Assembly (NCBI RefSeq): GCF_026236535.1
Contig: NZ_JAHTMW010000012.1
Coordinates: 124,001 to 188,000, forward strand
Direction: 5' to 3'
Length of the DNA stretch: 64,000 nucleotides
DNA from: Streptomyces sp. SKN60
Lineage (GTDB): Bacteria > Actinomycetota > Actinomycetes > Streptomycetales > Streptomycetaceae
Each line of letters opens with the position of its first letter. Positions within the stretch are counted from its first letter, which is position 1. The translations under genes were made by a program, and so were the position numbers. Shown here one piece after another: positions 27,601 through 35,081 of this stretch. The notes below the pieces were generated by a model that saw only the letters and a program-made list of their open reading frames with translations, searched no databases and had not been told where the DNA came from.

Positions 27601-27672
27601 ACGCGGGAGGTCGAGCGAGACGTTCTTGAGGTTGTGCTCGCGAGCGCCACGGACGATGAGACGGTCGGCCAC
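24664..27672 (-). CDS. uvrA: Excinuclease ABC subunit A
   Basis: A 1002-residue ABC ATPase that scans DNA for lesions with UvrB. Both ATPase modules are complete: Walker A GLSGSGKSSL near 31-40 and GVSGSGKSTL near 660, ABC signatures LSGGEAQRIRLA and LSGGEAQRVKLA, and Walker B VLDEPSIGLH and VLDEPTTGLH. Zinc modules are seen as CPECRRP, CPTCEG and CENCSGDG...CEVCHG. The last ~47 residues form a Lys/Ala/Thr/Pro tail (repeated AKK) like eukaryotic H1 tails, seen in some Streptomyces proteins. I chose GTG 27672 (VADRLIVRGAREHN), with GAAAGGTG about 9 bases upstream; an in-frame start 18 codons further up lacks conservation. Confidence 0.97.
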   Translation of the reverse strand: MADRLIVRGAREHNLKNVSLDLPRDSLIVFTGLSGSGKSSLAFDTIFAEGQRRYVESLSSYARQFLGQMDKPDVDFIEGLSPAVSIDQKSTSRNPRSTVGTITEVYDYLRLLFARIGKPHCPECRRPISRQSPQAIVDKVLELPEGSRFQVLSPLVRERKGEFVDLFADLQTKGYSRARVDGQTIQLSEPPTLKKQEKHTIEVVVDRLTVKDSAKRRLTDSVETALGLSGGMVVLDFVDLAEDDPERERMYSEHLYCPYDDLSFEELEPRSFSFNSPFGACPDCTGIGTRMEVDAELVVPDEEKSLDEGAIHPWSHGHTKEYFGRLIGGLSQALGFRTDIPYAGLPQRAKKALMYGHKTQVEVRYRNRYGRERSYTTPAFEGAVSFVKRRHSEAESDASRERFEGYMREVPCPTCEGTRLKPIVLAVTVMERSIAEVSAMSISDCAEFLGRLTLNARDKKIAERVLKEVNERLRFLVDVGLDYLSLNRAAGTLSGGEAQRIRLATQIGSGLVGVLYVLDEPSIGLHQRDNHRLIETLVRLRDMGNTLIVVEHDEDTIKVADWVVDIGPGAGEHGGKVVHSGSLKELLANEESMTGQYLSGRRAIVTPEIRRPVDPSRRLTVHGARENNLRDIDVSFPLGVLTAVTGVSGSGKSTLVNDILYTHLARELNGAKSVPGRHTRVDGDDLVDKVVHVDQSPIGRTPRSNPATYTGVFDHIRKLFAETMEAKVRGYLPGRFSFNVKGGRCENCSGDGTIKIEMNFLPDVYVPCEVCHGARYNRETLEVHYKGKSISEVLDLPIEEALDFFEAVPTISRHLRTLTEVGLGYVRLGQSAPTLSGGEAQRVKLASELQKRSTGRTVYVLDEPTTGLHFEDISKLIKVLSGLVDKGNSVIVIEHNLDVIKTADWIIDMGPEGGSGGGIVVAEGTPEEVASVPASHTGKFLREILAADRISDATASVPAARGAKKAAAKKAPAKKTAAAATKTPAAKKTTAKKTATTRARKA

Positions 27673-27750
27673 GCCGGTCCGCACCTTTCTTGAGAGAGCG
27701 GATGTGCCTGAACACCCAACAACCAAGGATGCCGGATGCTTCCGTCGAGC

Positions 27751-27770
27751 TTATAGCACGCACATTCGAT
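27751..27770 (-). promoter_or_regulatory. Possible uvrA promoter with weak LexA-like site
   Basis: On the minus strand a TATAAG hexamer (27755-27750) is overlapped upstream by a site reading GAAT-GTGC-GTGC, which matches 6 of 8 core bases of the actinobacterial SOS box (GAAC-N4-GTTC). uvrA is SOS-regulated in many bacteria. Both elements are weak. Confidence 0.25.
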
Positions 27771-27885
27771 TTCCGGACCTTCGCCGACCACTTCACCCGA
27801 ACGAGTGGCGGCGCCGGGGCGTCGTCCCAGGTCGCGGCCCTGAGGGCCTGGCCGGACCGGCCCCGAACCGCCTAGGGTCGACGCC

Positions 27886-28569
27886 ATGATCGACCATGTG
27901 CGTGACCTCGCCTCCGTGCGCGAGGCGACCGACCGGCTCATCGACGCGGTCTCCTCCTGGGACAACGCGGCGCTGGCCCAGCCGTCACGGCTTCCGGGCT
28001 GGACCCGCGGCCACGTCCTGGCCCACCTCTCCCGTAACGCCGACGCCCTCGTGAACGTGCTCCAGGGCCTGCCGATGTACAAGGACGCGGAGACCCGCGA
28101 CGCCGACATCGAGGCCGGCGCCGGCCGCCCGCTGGACGTCCAGCTCGCCGACCTGCGCGCCACCGCCGACCGCTTCATGGCGCTGGGCGAGGAGCCCGCC
28201 GACTGGGACCGCACCGTCGAACTGCGCAACGGCGTCACCGACAGCGCCTCCCGGATCCCCTTCCGCCGCTGGGTGGAGGTGGCCCTGCACCACGTGGACC
28301 TGGGCGCGGGGTACGAGCTGGAGGACCTGCCGGAGGAGTTCGTCTCCCGGGAGATCGACTTCCTCGCCGACCGCTGGAGCGGTCTGGAGAACGTACCGAA
28401 CACGGTCCTGCGCTCCGAGGACGGCCGGACCTGGACGACCGGCGGCGACTCCGGCGCCGTCACCGTCACGGGCCCGGCCCCGGACCTCCTCGGCTGGCTC
28501 GCCGGCCGCCGCGACGGCGCGGCCCTCACCACCGCCGGCGGCCCCCTCCCCGAACTCCCGGCCCTCTGA
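27886..28569 (+). CDS. Maleylpyruvate isomerase-family mycothiol-dependent enzyme (DinB-like)
   Basis: A 227-residue four-helix metalloprotein of the DinB/YfiT fold used by actinobacterial mycothiol-dependent enzymes. The N-terminal helix and the block LPGWTRGHVLAHLSRNADAL (near 38-57) carry two of the metal-binding residues, and the WVEVALHHVDLGAGY block near 133-147 carries the third His. The C-terminal part (SEDGRTWTTGGDSGAVTVTGPAPDLLGWLAGR) is the MDMPI_C accessory domain. Likely chemistry is a thiol transfer or isomerisation using mycothiol; the substrate is unknown. A TAGGGT hexamer ends 7 bases before the ATG with no ribosome-binding site, so the gene is probably leaderless. It precedes an MBL-fold hydrolase, which fits a thiol-detoxification pair. 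Confidence 0.85.
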   Translation: MIDHVRDLASVREATDRLIDAVSSWDNAALAQPSRLPGWTRGHVLAHLSRNADALVNVLQGLPMYKDAETRDADIEAGAGRPLDVQLADLRATADRFMALGEEPADWDRTVELRNGVTDSASRIPFRRWVEVALHHVDLGAGYELEDLPEEFVSREIDFLADRWSGLENVPNTVLRSEDGRTWTTGGDSGAVTVTGPAPDLLGWLAGRRDGAALTTAGGPLPELPAL

Positions 28570-28616
28570 CGCCGGCAGCCGCCCCGGCCGTCAGCGGCCG
28601 GGGCTAGGCTGATCAC

Positions 28617-29273
28617 ATGACGTACAGCGGAGCGGTGAAGGTCGGCGGGCCCGCCGACGTGCACGAGCTGACCGATCTGATGATCTCGAAGGTCGCGGTC
28701 GGTCCGATGGACAACAACGCGTATCTGCTGCGCTGCCGGACCACCGGCGAGCAGCTGCTGATCGACGCGGCCAACGAGGCCGGCACCCTGCTCACGCTGA
28801 TCGGCGACGACGGCATCACCGCCGTCGTCACCACCCACCGGCACGGCGACCACTGGCAGGCCCTCGCCGAGGTCGTCGCGGCCACCGGCGCCCGTACGTA
28901 CGCGGGGGCGTACGACGCGGAGGGCATCCCCGTCGGAACCGACGAGCTCGTGGAGGACGGCGACACGATCCGGGTCGGCCGGGTCGAGCTGACCGCCCGC
29001 CGGCTCATCGGCCACACCCCCGGCTCGATCGCGCTGATCTACGACGACCCGCACGGGCACCCGCACGTCTTCACCGGCGACTGCCTCTTCCCCGGCGGCG
29101 TCGGCAACACCTGGAAGGACCCCGAGGCCTTCGCGAGCCTGCTCCACGACGTGGAGACCAAGCTCTTCGACCGGCTCCCCGACGAGACCTGGGTCTACCC
29201 GGGCCACGGCAAGGACACCACCCTCGGTGAAGAGCGCCCGCACCTCGCGGAGTGGCGCGAGCGCGGCTGGTAG
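28617..29273 (+). CDS. Metallo-beta-lactamase-fold hydrolase (glyoxalase II-like)
   Basis: A 218-residue MBL-fold enzyme. The metal motif THRHGDHW (near 76-83) fits HxHxDH except that the first spacing reads HRHGDH, exactly the dinuclear zinc site; further ligands are in GHTPGS (near 135), FTGDCLF (near 155) and VYPGHGKDT (near 195). This is the glyoxalase II or persulfide-dioxygenase type, which hydrolyses thioesters of low-molecular-weight thiols. With the upstream mycothiol-type enzyme, a mycothiol thioester is a plausible substrate. A TAGGCT hexamer ends 6 bases before the ATG, again a leaderless layout, so it has its own promoter despite the 47-bp gap. Confidence 0.88.
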   Translation: MTYSGAVKVGGPADVHELTDLMISKVAVGPMDNNAYLLRCRTTGEQLLIDAANEAGTLLTLIGDDGITAVVTTHRHGDHWQALAEVVAATGARTYAGAYDAEGIPVGTDELVEDGDTIRVGRVELTARRLIGHTPGSIALIYDDPHGHPHVFTGDCLFPGGVGNTWKDPEAFASLLHDVETKLFDRLPDETWVYPGHGKDTTLGEERPHLAEWRERGW

Positions 29274-29291
29274 CCCCCGGGCACGGGCAAG

Positions 29292-29316
29292 GCGCCCCTG
29301 GTGACACCGGGGGCGC
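29292..29316 (+). terminator. Terminator of the MBL hydrolase gene
   Basis: GCGCCCC (29292-29298) pairs with GGGGCGC (29310-29316), with a further GGT/ACC pairing inside. It starts 19 bp after the stop. Confidence 0.65.
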
Positions 29317-29364
29317 TCCCGCGCGCCCCCGTAACCCGGACGGCGGGCGGGTAGTGGGCGCGAC

Positions 29365-30705
29365 ATGCACACCGGTCACGCTCCGTCGCCGCCCACGGCC
29401 CGCCCCGCGCCCTCGATGGGGCGGCTCGCCGCCGCCTCGCTCGTCGGCACCGCCATCGAGTTCTTCGACTTCTTCGTCTACGGGACGGCCGCTGCCCTCG
29501 TCCTCGGACCGCTCTTCTTCCCGACCTTCTCCCCCGTCGCCGGCACCCTCGCCGCCTTCGGCACCTTCGCGATCGGCTTCCTCTCCCGGCCGCTCGGCTC
29601 GGTCGTCTTCGGCCATGTCGGCGACCGCTACGGACGCCGCCCGGTCCTGTTCGCCTCGCTGCTCCTGACCGGCTGCGCCACGGTCGCGGTCGGCTGCGTC
29701 CCCACGTACGAGAGCATCGGCGTCGCCGCGCCGATCCTGCTGCTCGTCCTGCGCTTCCTCCAGGGCCTCGGCCTCGGCGGCGAGTGGGGCGGGGCGGTGC
29801 TCCTGACCGCCGAGCACGCCCCGGCGGGACGCCGGGCGCTGTGGGCGAGCTTCCCGCAGATCGGGCCCGCCGTCGGCTTCCTGCTCGCCAACGGGGTGAT
29901 GCTGGCCCTGACCGCCGGGCTCGGGGACGCGGACTTCCGCTCCTGGGGCTGGCGGGTGCCGTTCTGGGCGGCGGGGCTGCTCGCGGCCGCCGGCCTCGCG
30001 CTGCGCTCCTCGCTCGCGGAGACCCCGCAGTTCGAGGCGCTGGCCGCCGAGGGCAAGCAGGCGAGCGCGCCGCTGCGGGAGGTCGCCCGGGGCCACTGGC
30101 GCCTCGTGCTGCTCACGGCGGGCGCGCTCGCGGTCGGCTACGCCGTCTTCTACACGGTGTCCACCTGGGCCCTGGCGTACGGCACCGAGCGGCTCGGGGT
30201 GCCGAGCACGGTGATGCTGACCTGTGTGATGGCGGCGGTGGCGATCAAGGGGGCGCTGACCCCGGTCTTCGCGCTGCTCGGCGACCGTTACGGGCGGCGG
30301 ACGCTGTGCCTGGCGGGCTGCGCGGCCTCGGCCCTGTGGATGTTCCCGATGATCGCGCTGCTGCACACCGCGCGCCCGCTGCTGATGTTCCTCGGTTTCC
30401 TCGGCTCGCTGCTCGGCTTCATCACGATGTTCGCCGTGGTCGCCGCGTACCTCCCGGAGCTGTACGAGCCCCGGGTCCGCTGCACCGGCGCGGCCGTCGG
30501 CTACAACCTGGCGGGCGTCCTCGGCGGCGCGCTAACCCCGATCGTGGCGACGGCCGTCTCCGACGGCGGCGACGGCCCGCCGTGGGGCGTGGCGGCCTAT
30601 CTGACGGGGGTGGCGCTGGTGAGCCTGGCCTGCTTCGCGCTCCTGCCGGAGACGCTGCCGGCGCGGGCGGAGGAGGTGGCGGAGCGGGAGTGCGCGCCCG
30701 CATAG
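29365..30705 (+). CDS. MFS transporter, metabolite:H+ symporter (MHS) family
   Basis: A 446-residue polytopic membrane protein with twelve predicted helices. The family opening SLVGTAIEFFDFFVYGTAAAL and the loop GHVGDRYGRRPVLFASLLLTG (the MFS motif between helices 2 and 3) place it in the MHS family with ProP, ShiA and KgtP; LRFLQGLGLGGEWGGAVLL is a family hallmark, and a second copy of the loop motif (GDRYGRRTLCLAG) follows in the C-terminal half. Substrates of the family are small carboxylates, shikimate or betaines; which one is not visible. A weak TAGTGG hexamer ends 7 bases before the ATG. The next gene is separated by an AT-rich inverted repeat. Confidence 0.88.
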   Translation: MHTGHAPSPPTARPAPSMGRLAAASLVGTAIEFFDFFVYGTAAALVLGPLFFPTFSPVAGTLAAFGTFAIGFLSRPLGSVVFGHVGDRYGRRPVLFASLLLTGCATVAVGCVPTYESIGVAAPILLLVLRFLQGLGLGGEWGGAVLLTAEHAPAGRRALWASFPQIGPAVGFLLANGVMLALTAGLGDADFRSWGWRVPFWAAGLLAAAGLALRSSLAETPQFEALAAEGKQASAPLREVARGHWRLVLLTAGALAVGYAVFYTVSTWALAYGTERLGVPSTVMLTCVMAAVAIKGALTPVFALLGDRYGRRTLCLAGCAASALWMFPMIALLHTARPLLMFLGFLGSLLGFITMFAVVAAYLPELYEPRVRCTGAAVGYNLAGVLGGALTPIVATAVSDGGDGPPWGVAAYLTGVALVSLACFALLPETLPARAEEVAERECAPA

Positions 30706-30719
30706 CCGCCTCCCGATTG

Positions 30720-30759
30720 CGACTACTTTCCGCACTATTTACGTTACGCAAAGTAGTCG
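30720..30759. promoter_or_regulatory. AT-rich inverted repeat upstream of the beta-helix gene
   Basis: CGACTACTTT (30720-30729) and AAAGTAGTCG (30750-30759) are perfect 10-bp arms around 20 bases containing TTTACGTTACG. Similarity continues outward (ATTG on the left, AAT on the right). It lies 15 bp after the transporter stop and 23 bp before the next start. It could be an operator or a terminator, but its low GC and promoter position favour an operator. Confidence 0.55.
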
Positions 30760-30782
30760 AATACCGATTCGGAGGCACCCTC

Positions 30783-31862
30783 TTGTCCAGGCTCGCCGTT
30801 CTCGCCGTCGCGACCTCCGCGGTCGCGGCGGCCGTCGCCGTCCCAAGCACCGCCCATGCCCAGGAGTTCGTCCCGTGCAGCGCGACGGCACTGCGCAACG
30901 CCATCACCCGGGCGAACACGACGCCCGGGCCGAGCACGCTGTATCTGTCGTTCGGCTGCACCTACCAGCTCACTGTCGCGGACAACCCGGGCAACGGCCT
31001 GCCGCTGGTCACGAGCGAGATCGACATCGTCGGCAACAAGAGCACGATCCGGCGCGCGTCCACGGCGCCGAACTTCCGGATCCTCGAGGTCAAGGGCCCG
31101 GGCGGCAACCTCACCCTGCGGAATCTGACCGTGCGCGACGGCCGGTCGACGTCCGGCGGCGCGGGCGGCGGCGGGCTCGCCGTTGATACGGGCAGCCGGG
31201 CCACCCTGGACACCGTGGAGGTCACCCGGAACCAATCGCTGGCCACCGGCCCCGGTGGCGGCATCGTCTCCGGGGGCACGCTGATCCTGCGCAACAGCAC
31301 GGTGAGCTTCAACAACGCGACCGAGAGCGGAGGCGGCGTGGAAGCCTTCGGCCCCACGACGCTCTCGAACACCACGATCAACGGCAACACCGCCAGGAAC
31401 ATCGGCGGCGGCATCGAGGCATACGCCACTCTGACCCTCACGAACAGCCGGGTGACCGACAACGCCGACGGGGAGGAAGCCGGCGGCATCTCGATCCGAA
31501 CCGACGCGACGGCCACGCTCACGGACACGCTGGTCCGGGGCAACACCACGGCTTTCGAGCGGGACGGCGGCCCCGCCGGCGGTGGGATCCTCAACCGAGG
31601 CGCCCTGACGCTCGAGCGAACCACCGTCTTCGCCAACAGGTCGCTGGGGGACGGTGGCCAGGGCGGCGGCATCACGAACTCAGGTGCCGGCGCAGCGGCG
31701 ACACTGCGGAACAGTTCGGTCACCCACAACCAGTCCCGCAGCGCCCCCGGCGGCGTCTACAACGACGGTGGCACCGTGTCCCTGACCGCGACGCCGGTGA
31801 CGGACAACCTGCCCTCCAACTGCTCGGGCAGCAGCCCCGCCGTCACCGGCTGCGTGAACTGA
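30783..31862 (+). CDS. Secreted right-handed beta-helix (pectate lyase-like) repeat protein
   Basis: A 359-residue exported protein. The TTG start is set by GGAGG 7 bases upstream and by the signal peptide it opens (SRLAVLAVATSAVAAAVAVPSTAHA, residues 2-26). After a Cys-bounded entry (VPCSATALRNAITRANTTPGP...SFGCTYQL) the body repeats turns such as LTLRNLTVRDG, ATLDTVEVTRN, LILRNSTVSFN, TTLSNTTINGN, LTLTNSRVTDN and LTLERTTVFAN, about 25 residues apart, each with the hydrophobic/Asn pattern of a parallel beta-helix, separated by GGG-rich corners. No catalytic residues of polysaccharide lyases can be identified, so adhesion, surface display or glycan binding are as likely as lyase activity. A C-terminal Cys pair (NCSGSS...GCVN) may cap the helix. 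Confidence 0.8.
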   Translation: MSRLAVLAVATSAVAAAVAVPSTAHAQEFVPCSATALRNAITRANTTPGPSTLYLSFGCTYQLTVADNPGNGLPLVTSEIDIVGNKSTIRRASTAPNFRILEVKGPGGNLTLRNLTVRDGRSTSGGAGGGGLAVDTGSRATLDTVEVTRNQSLATGPGGGIVSGGTLILRNSTVSFNNATESGGGVEAFGPTTLSNTTINGNTARNIGGGIEAYATLTLTNSRVTDNADGEEAGGISIRTDATATLTDTLVRGNTTAFERDGGPAGGGILNRGALTLERTTVFANRSLGDGGQGGGITNSGAGAAATLRNSSVTHNQSRSAPGGVYNDGGTVSLTATPVTDNLPSNCSGSSPAVTGCVN

Positions 31863-31872
31863 CTGCGCGTCC

Positions 31873-32850
31873 TCAGGCCTCGACCGCCTTCCGCTCGGCC
31901 TCCCGCCCCGTCTCCCTCTTCGTCGCGATCAGGCTCGTGATCGTCGTGACGATCAGCACGCCGCAGATGACAGCGAGGGAGAACGGGATGGAGATCTCCG
32001 GGACGTGGACGCCCGACTCGTGCAGCGCGTGCAGCACCAGCTTCACCCCGATGAAGCCGAGGATCACCGACAGGCCGTAGCTGAGGTGGACCAGCTTCTT
32101 CAGCAGGCCGCCGATCAGGAAGTACAGCTGGCGCAGGCCCATCAGGGCGAAGGCGTTGGCGGTGAAGACGATGTACGGGTCCTGGGTGAGGCCGAAGATC
32201 GCCGGGATGGAGTCGAGGGCGAACAGCACGTCGGTGGTGCCGATCGCCAGCATGACGATCATCAGCGGGGTCAGCACCCGCTTGCCGTTGTCGCGGATGA
32301 AGAGCTTGGTGCCGTGGTAGCGGTCGGCGACGCCGAACTTCTTCTCGATGGACTTGAGGAGGCGGTTCTCCTCGAAGTCGTCCTCCTCCTCGTCGGAGCG
32401 GGCCTCCTGGATGAGCTTCCAGGCGGTGTAGATGAGGAAGGCGCCGAACAGGTAGAACACCCAGGAGAAGCCGGCGACGATCGCCGCGCCGGCGGCGATG
32501 AAGATCGCGCGGAGTACCAGGGCGATCAGCACGCCCACGAGCAGCACGCGCTGCTGGAGGTGGGACGGCACCGAGAACTTCGCCATGATCAGGACGAAGA
32601 CGAAGAGGTTGTCGACGCTCAGCGACTTCTCGGTGATGAATCCGGCGAAGAACTCCCCTGATGCCTTGCTGTCGCCGAAGACCAGCAGGCCGAGGCCGAA
32701 CAGGGCCGCGAGGGCGATCCAGACGCCCGTCCAGATGCCCGCTTCCTTGGTCGACACGTCATGGGGCTTGCGCCCGATGAAGAAGTCGATCGCGATCAGG
32801 GCGCCCAGACCGAGAATGGTCAGCACCCACAGGGTCACAGAAACGTCCAC
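31873..32850 (-). CDS. TerC-family membrane protein (Alx-like, probable Mn2+ exporter)
   Basis: A 325-residue integral membrane protein of the TerC family with about nine hydrophobic helices. Conserved acidic membrane residues are present in LIAIDFFIGRKPHDVS, TEKSLSVDNLFVFVLIM (near 75-90) and TTDVLFALDSIPAIFG (near 205-220), the DN and DS motifs thought to coordinate metal. TerC proteins such as Alx, MeeF and MeeY export Mn2+, and the leader here is a yybP-ykoY Mn riboswitch, which supports that role strongly. GTG start with GGAGG only four bases upstream; that ribosome-binding site is complementary to the riboswitch P1 strand. Convergent with the beta-helix gene (10-bp gap). Confidence 0.92.
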   Translation of the reverse strand: MDVSVTLWVLTILGLGALIAIDFFIGRKPHDVSTKEAGIWTGVWIALAALFGLGLLVFGDSKASGEFFAGFITEKSLSVDNLFVFVLIMAKFSVPSHLQQRVLLVGVLIALVLRAIFIAAGAAIVAGFSWVFYLFGAFLIYTAWKLIQEARSDEEEDDFEENRLLKSIEKKFGVADRYHGTKLFIRDNGKRVLTPLMIVMLAIGTTDVLFALDSIPAIFGLTQDPYIVFTANAFALMGLRQLYFLIGGLLKKLVHLSYGLSVILGFIGVKLVLHALHESGVHVPEISIPFSLAVICGVLIVTTITSLIATKRETGREAERKAVEA

Positions 32851-32892
32851 TGCGCCTCCGGCGTCGTACGGCCGACGGATCGGCCTCGTCGT

Positions 32893-33009
32893 TGCCGGAG
32901 GTCTCTTCCACCCGGGTCGCCCGGGCCGACGCCCCGGGACCAGGTGTCCGACCTGTCCGTATTGACGGGTACGCCGCGCATGGGGAGTACTCCCCTCCGC
33001 TGAGGGGAG
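32893..33009 (-). ncRNA. yybP-ykoY manganese riboswitch upstream of terC
   Basis: On the minus strand the leader contains the class hallmarks in order: GGAGGGGAGTA (32998-32988, the 5' P1 strand with the GGGGAGTA loop), CGTCAATACGG in the middle, and GGGTGGAAGAGACCTCC near 32912-32897 (3' side with the conserved GAGACC and closing P1 strand). GGAGG pairs with CCTCC to close P1. Rfam-type members usually precede terC/alx, mntP or P-type ATPases, and here it precedes terC. The 3' strand CCTCCGGC is also a perfect complement of GCCGGAGG (32862-32855), the terC ribosome-binding site, giving a simple ON switch. A competing hairpin CTCCCCT/AGGGGAG (33009-33003 with 32996-32990) could sequester the 5' P1 strand. 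Confidence 0.8.
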
Positions 33010-33076
33010 ACTACCCGAATACCCAAGGATTGGTAAAGGGATGGGTAAAGGCGCACCAAGAGTGCAGGTCAGAGGG

Positions 33077-35038
33077 TCAGGGGCCCCACTGCCGTCGGGA
33101 GTCGGAGAGCTGGGCGAGTACCTGGCGCAGTATCGAGCTGCCCGCCGGGAAGGCCGGCGGCTCGTACGTCCAGGCGTGCCCGACCCAGGGGTCGGCGAGG
33201 TGGTCGTCGGGCACCGGGGTCAGCCGGGTCAGGCAGCGCCACAGCGGGTCGAGCACCGGCCCGTACGCCGCCGCGTCGGCCCGGTCCGCGACGAGCAGCA
33301 GATGGGTGCCGACCGACGGGCCCTCGTCGGCGAGGTAGCGCAGCTGGTTGACCGAGCGGTCGTCGAAACCGTGCGGGAAGTCGTGCACGATCAGCAGTTC
33401 CTCGGCCGTGTCCAGACCGGGCGGCAGGTCCTCGGCGGCCCCGGCGCGGGACGCCATCTGCAGCAGGTCGACCCGCTCGGTGAGCTGCATGAGTACGGCG
33501 GAGACCCCGGCCGCACCGGCGGCCGGCGGGCCGGCGAGGACGCCCGCCTCGACGAGCGGAGCGAAGGCGTGCGCGCCCGCGCCGGCCGCGTCGATCACCC
33601 GGACCCGGAAGCGGCCCGCGGGATGCACGGCGAGCAGCCGCACCGCGTGCGCGACGGCGCTCTCCAGTGCGAGCCGGCGGAGCTCGGCCTCGTCGAGCAG
33701 CATCGCCGCCTCCGAGTGGCCGCGCCCGGAGTCCACCCAGAGTCCGCGGGCGAGCGGGAGGCGGGCCAGGAAGGGGACGCGCAGGCCGGTGCGCTCGGGG
33801 AGGTGGAGGTCGCCGAGGCGGACGGCCATCGGGGGCTCCATGGGCACCCGGTAGGCCTGCCAGACGGGGCTGTCCCAGCGCGCGTACGCGGCGGGCAGGG
33901 CGGGCTCGACCACCTCGGACTCGGCGGTGAGCTGGGCGAGGTCCCGGTCCAGGGCCTCCTGGGCGCGGTCGGTGAGCTCGTCGTGCTTGGCCTTGGCCGC
34001 GGCGCGGGCGGCGTCGCCCGCGCCGCCGATGCGGCTGCGCGGGTCGGAGAGGACCCGGTCGAGCTCCTGGTCGAGCCGGGACTCGGCGAAGTTGCAGGCG
34101 CTGCGGTAGGCGGCGGTGGCGCGGGCCAGGTCCTCGAACATGCCCCACACCTGGTTGTAGAGCCGCTCGTCCATGGTCCAGCCGCTGGCGTCGCCGGCGA
34201 CGGGCGGCGGGAAGTCGGCGGGGGCCGGTCCGGGGGCGGCGTCCTGCTGCGGCGCGGGGCCGGGGGCCGCGGCGGCGGCCGGGCGGCGGCGCGGGTGGGT
34301 GTAGTCGATGGGCCCGCCGCTGCTCGGCGCGGCCGGGGGCTGGACCGGGGCCGGGGGCGGCGGCGTGACCGGGGGCTGGACCGGGACGGCGGGCTGGGTC
34401 TGGGCGGCCTGGTGGGCGCGCTCGCCCTCGGGGACCCGGCCGGCGGCGTCCTCGGCGCGCGGGGCGGGGGCGGGCACGGCGCGGGCCAGGCCCTGGGCGA
34501 CGGCGTCCAGGACGGAGCCGGCGAGTTCGGGGGCGCGGTCGAGGCCCTGGTCGGCGAGGAGGGCGGCGAGCCCGCCCTCGTACCCCTGGCCGACCGCGCG
34601 GACCTTCCAGCTGTCCTGGCGGCGGTACAGCTCCAGGGCGACCACGGCGGACTCGCGGTCGAGTCCGGTGATCGTGTAGTCGGCGATGCCGGTGCCGTCG
34701 GGTGCGGTGACGGTGACGACGGGCGCGGCCGAGGCGCCGAAGCGGGTGGGCCCGCCGGTGCCGAGCGGCAGGGCGAGCAGGACGGAGACCCGGTGGACGG
34801 TGTCGCGCACCGCCTCCAGGTCGACCGCGAGCCGGTGCCGGGCGGCGGCCTGCCGGGGCACCTCCACGCCGGGCAGTTCGGCGGCCCCCGGGTGGGCGAG
34901 GGCCTCGGGGCCGGCGACCCGGCCCTGCTCGTCGCCCAGGGTGGCCGCGGCGAGGACCGGATGACCGGCCGAGACCCGGATCTCCAGGCGGGTGTGGGGC
35001 AGGGGGTGGTTCTGCCCCCGGACCAGCTCGGCGGTCAT
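33077..35038 (-). CDS. TerD-domain protein with Pro-rich linker and FtsK-like C-terminal domain
   Basis: A 653-residue multidomain protein. Residues ~1-170 are a TerD/tellurium-resistance domain (MTAELVRGQNHPLP...VTVTAPDGTGIADYTITGLDRESAVVALELYRRQDSWKVRAVGQGY). Residues ~195-295 are a low-complexity Pro/Ala linker. A helical segment follows (~300-400; MDERLYNQVWGMFEDLARATAAYRSACNFAESRLDQELDRVL). Residues ~430-653 look like an FtsK/EssC-type domain that has lost its P-loop: LPLARGLWVDSGRGHSEAAMLL stands where an ATP-binding loop would be, followed by RFRVRVIDAAGAGAHAFAPL and LIVHDFPHGFDDRSVNQLRYL. Ter proteins are linked to metal and phage stress signalling at the membrane. It is downstream of a stand-alone TerD gene (43-bp gap). 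Confidence 0.75.
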   Translation of the reverse strand: MTAELVRGQNHPLPHTRLEIRVSAGHPVLAAATLGDEQGRVAGPEALAHPGAAELPGVEVPRQAAARHRLAVDLEAVRDTVHRVSVLLALPLGTGGPTRFGASAAPVVTVTAPDGTGIADYTITGLDRESAVVALELYRRQDSWKVRAVGQGYEGGLAALLADQGLDRAPELAGSVLDAVAQGLARAVPAPAPRAEDAAGRVPEGERAHQAAQTQPAVPVQPPVTPPPPAPVQPPAAPSSGGPIDYTHPRRRPAAAAAPGPAPQQDAAPGPAPADFPPPVAGDASGWTMDERLYNQVWGMFEDLARATAAYRSACNFAESRLDQELDRVLSDPRSRIGGAGDAARAAAKAKHDELTDRAQEALDRDLAQLTAESEVVEPALPAAYARWDSPVWQAYRVPMEPPMAVRLGDLHLPERTGLRVPFLARLPLARGLWVDSGRGHSEAAMLLDEAELRRLALESAVAHAVRLLAVHPAGRFRVRVIDAAGAGAHAFAPLVEAGVLAGPPAAGAAGVSAVLMQLTERVDLLQMASRAGAAEDLPPGLDTAEELLIVHDFPHGFDDRSVNQLRYLADEGPSVGTHLLLVADRADAAAYGPVLDPLWRCLTRLTPVPDDHLADPWVGHAWTYEPPAFPAGSSILRQVLAQLSDSRRQWGP

Positions 35039-35081
35039 CTGCTCCGTCTCTCGTTGCGAACGTGGGCGCTGCGGCGCCGGG

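Noticed and set aside
24865..27693. 942-codon open frame opposite uvrA
   Set aside because: It is the high-GC antisense shadow of uvrA, with no ribosome-binding site and low-complexity composition.
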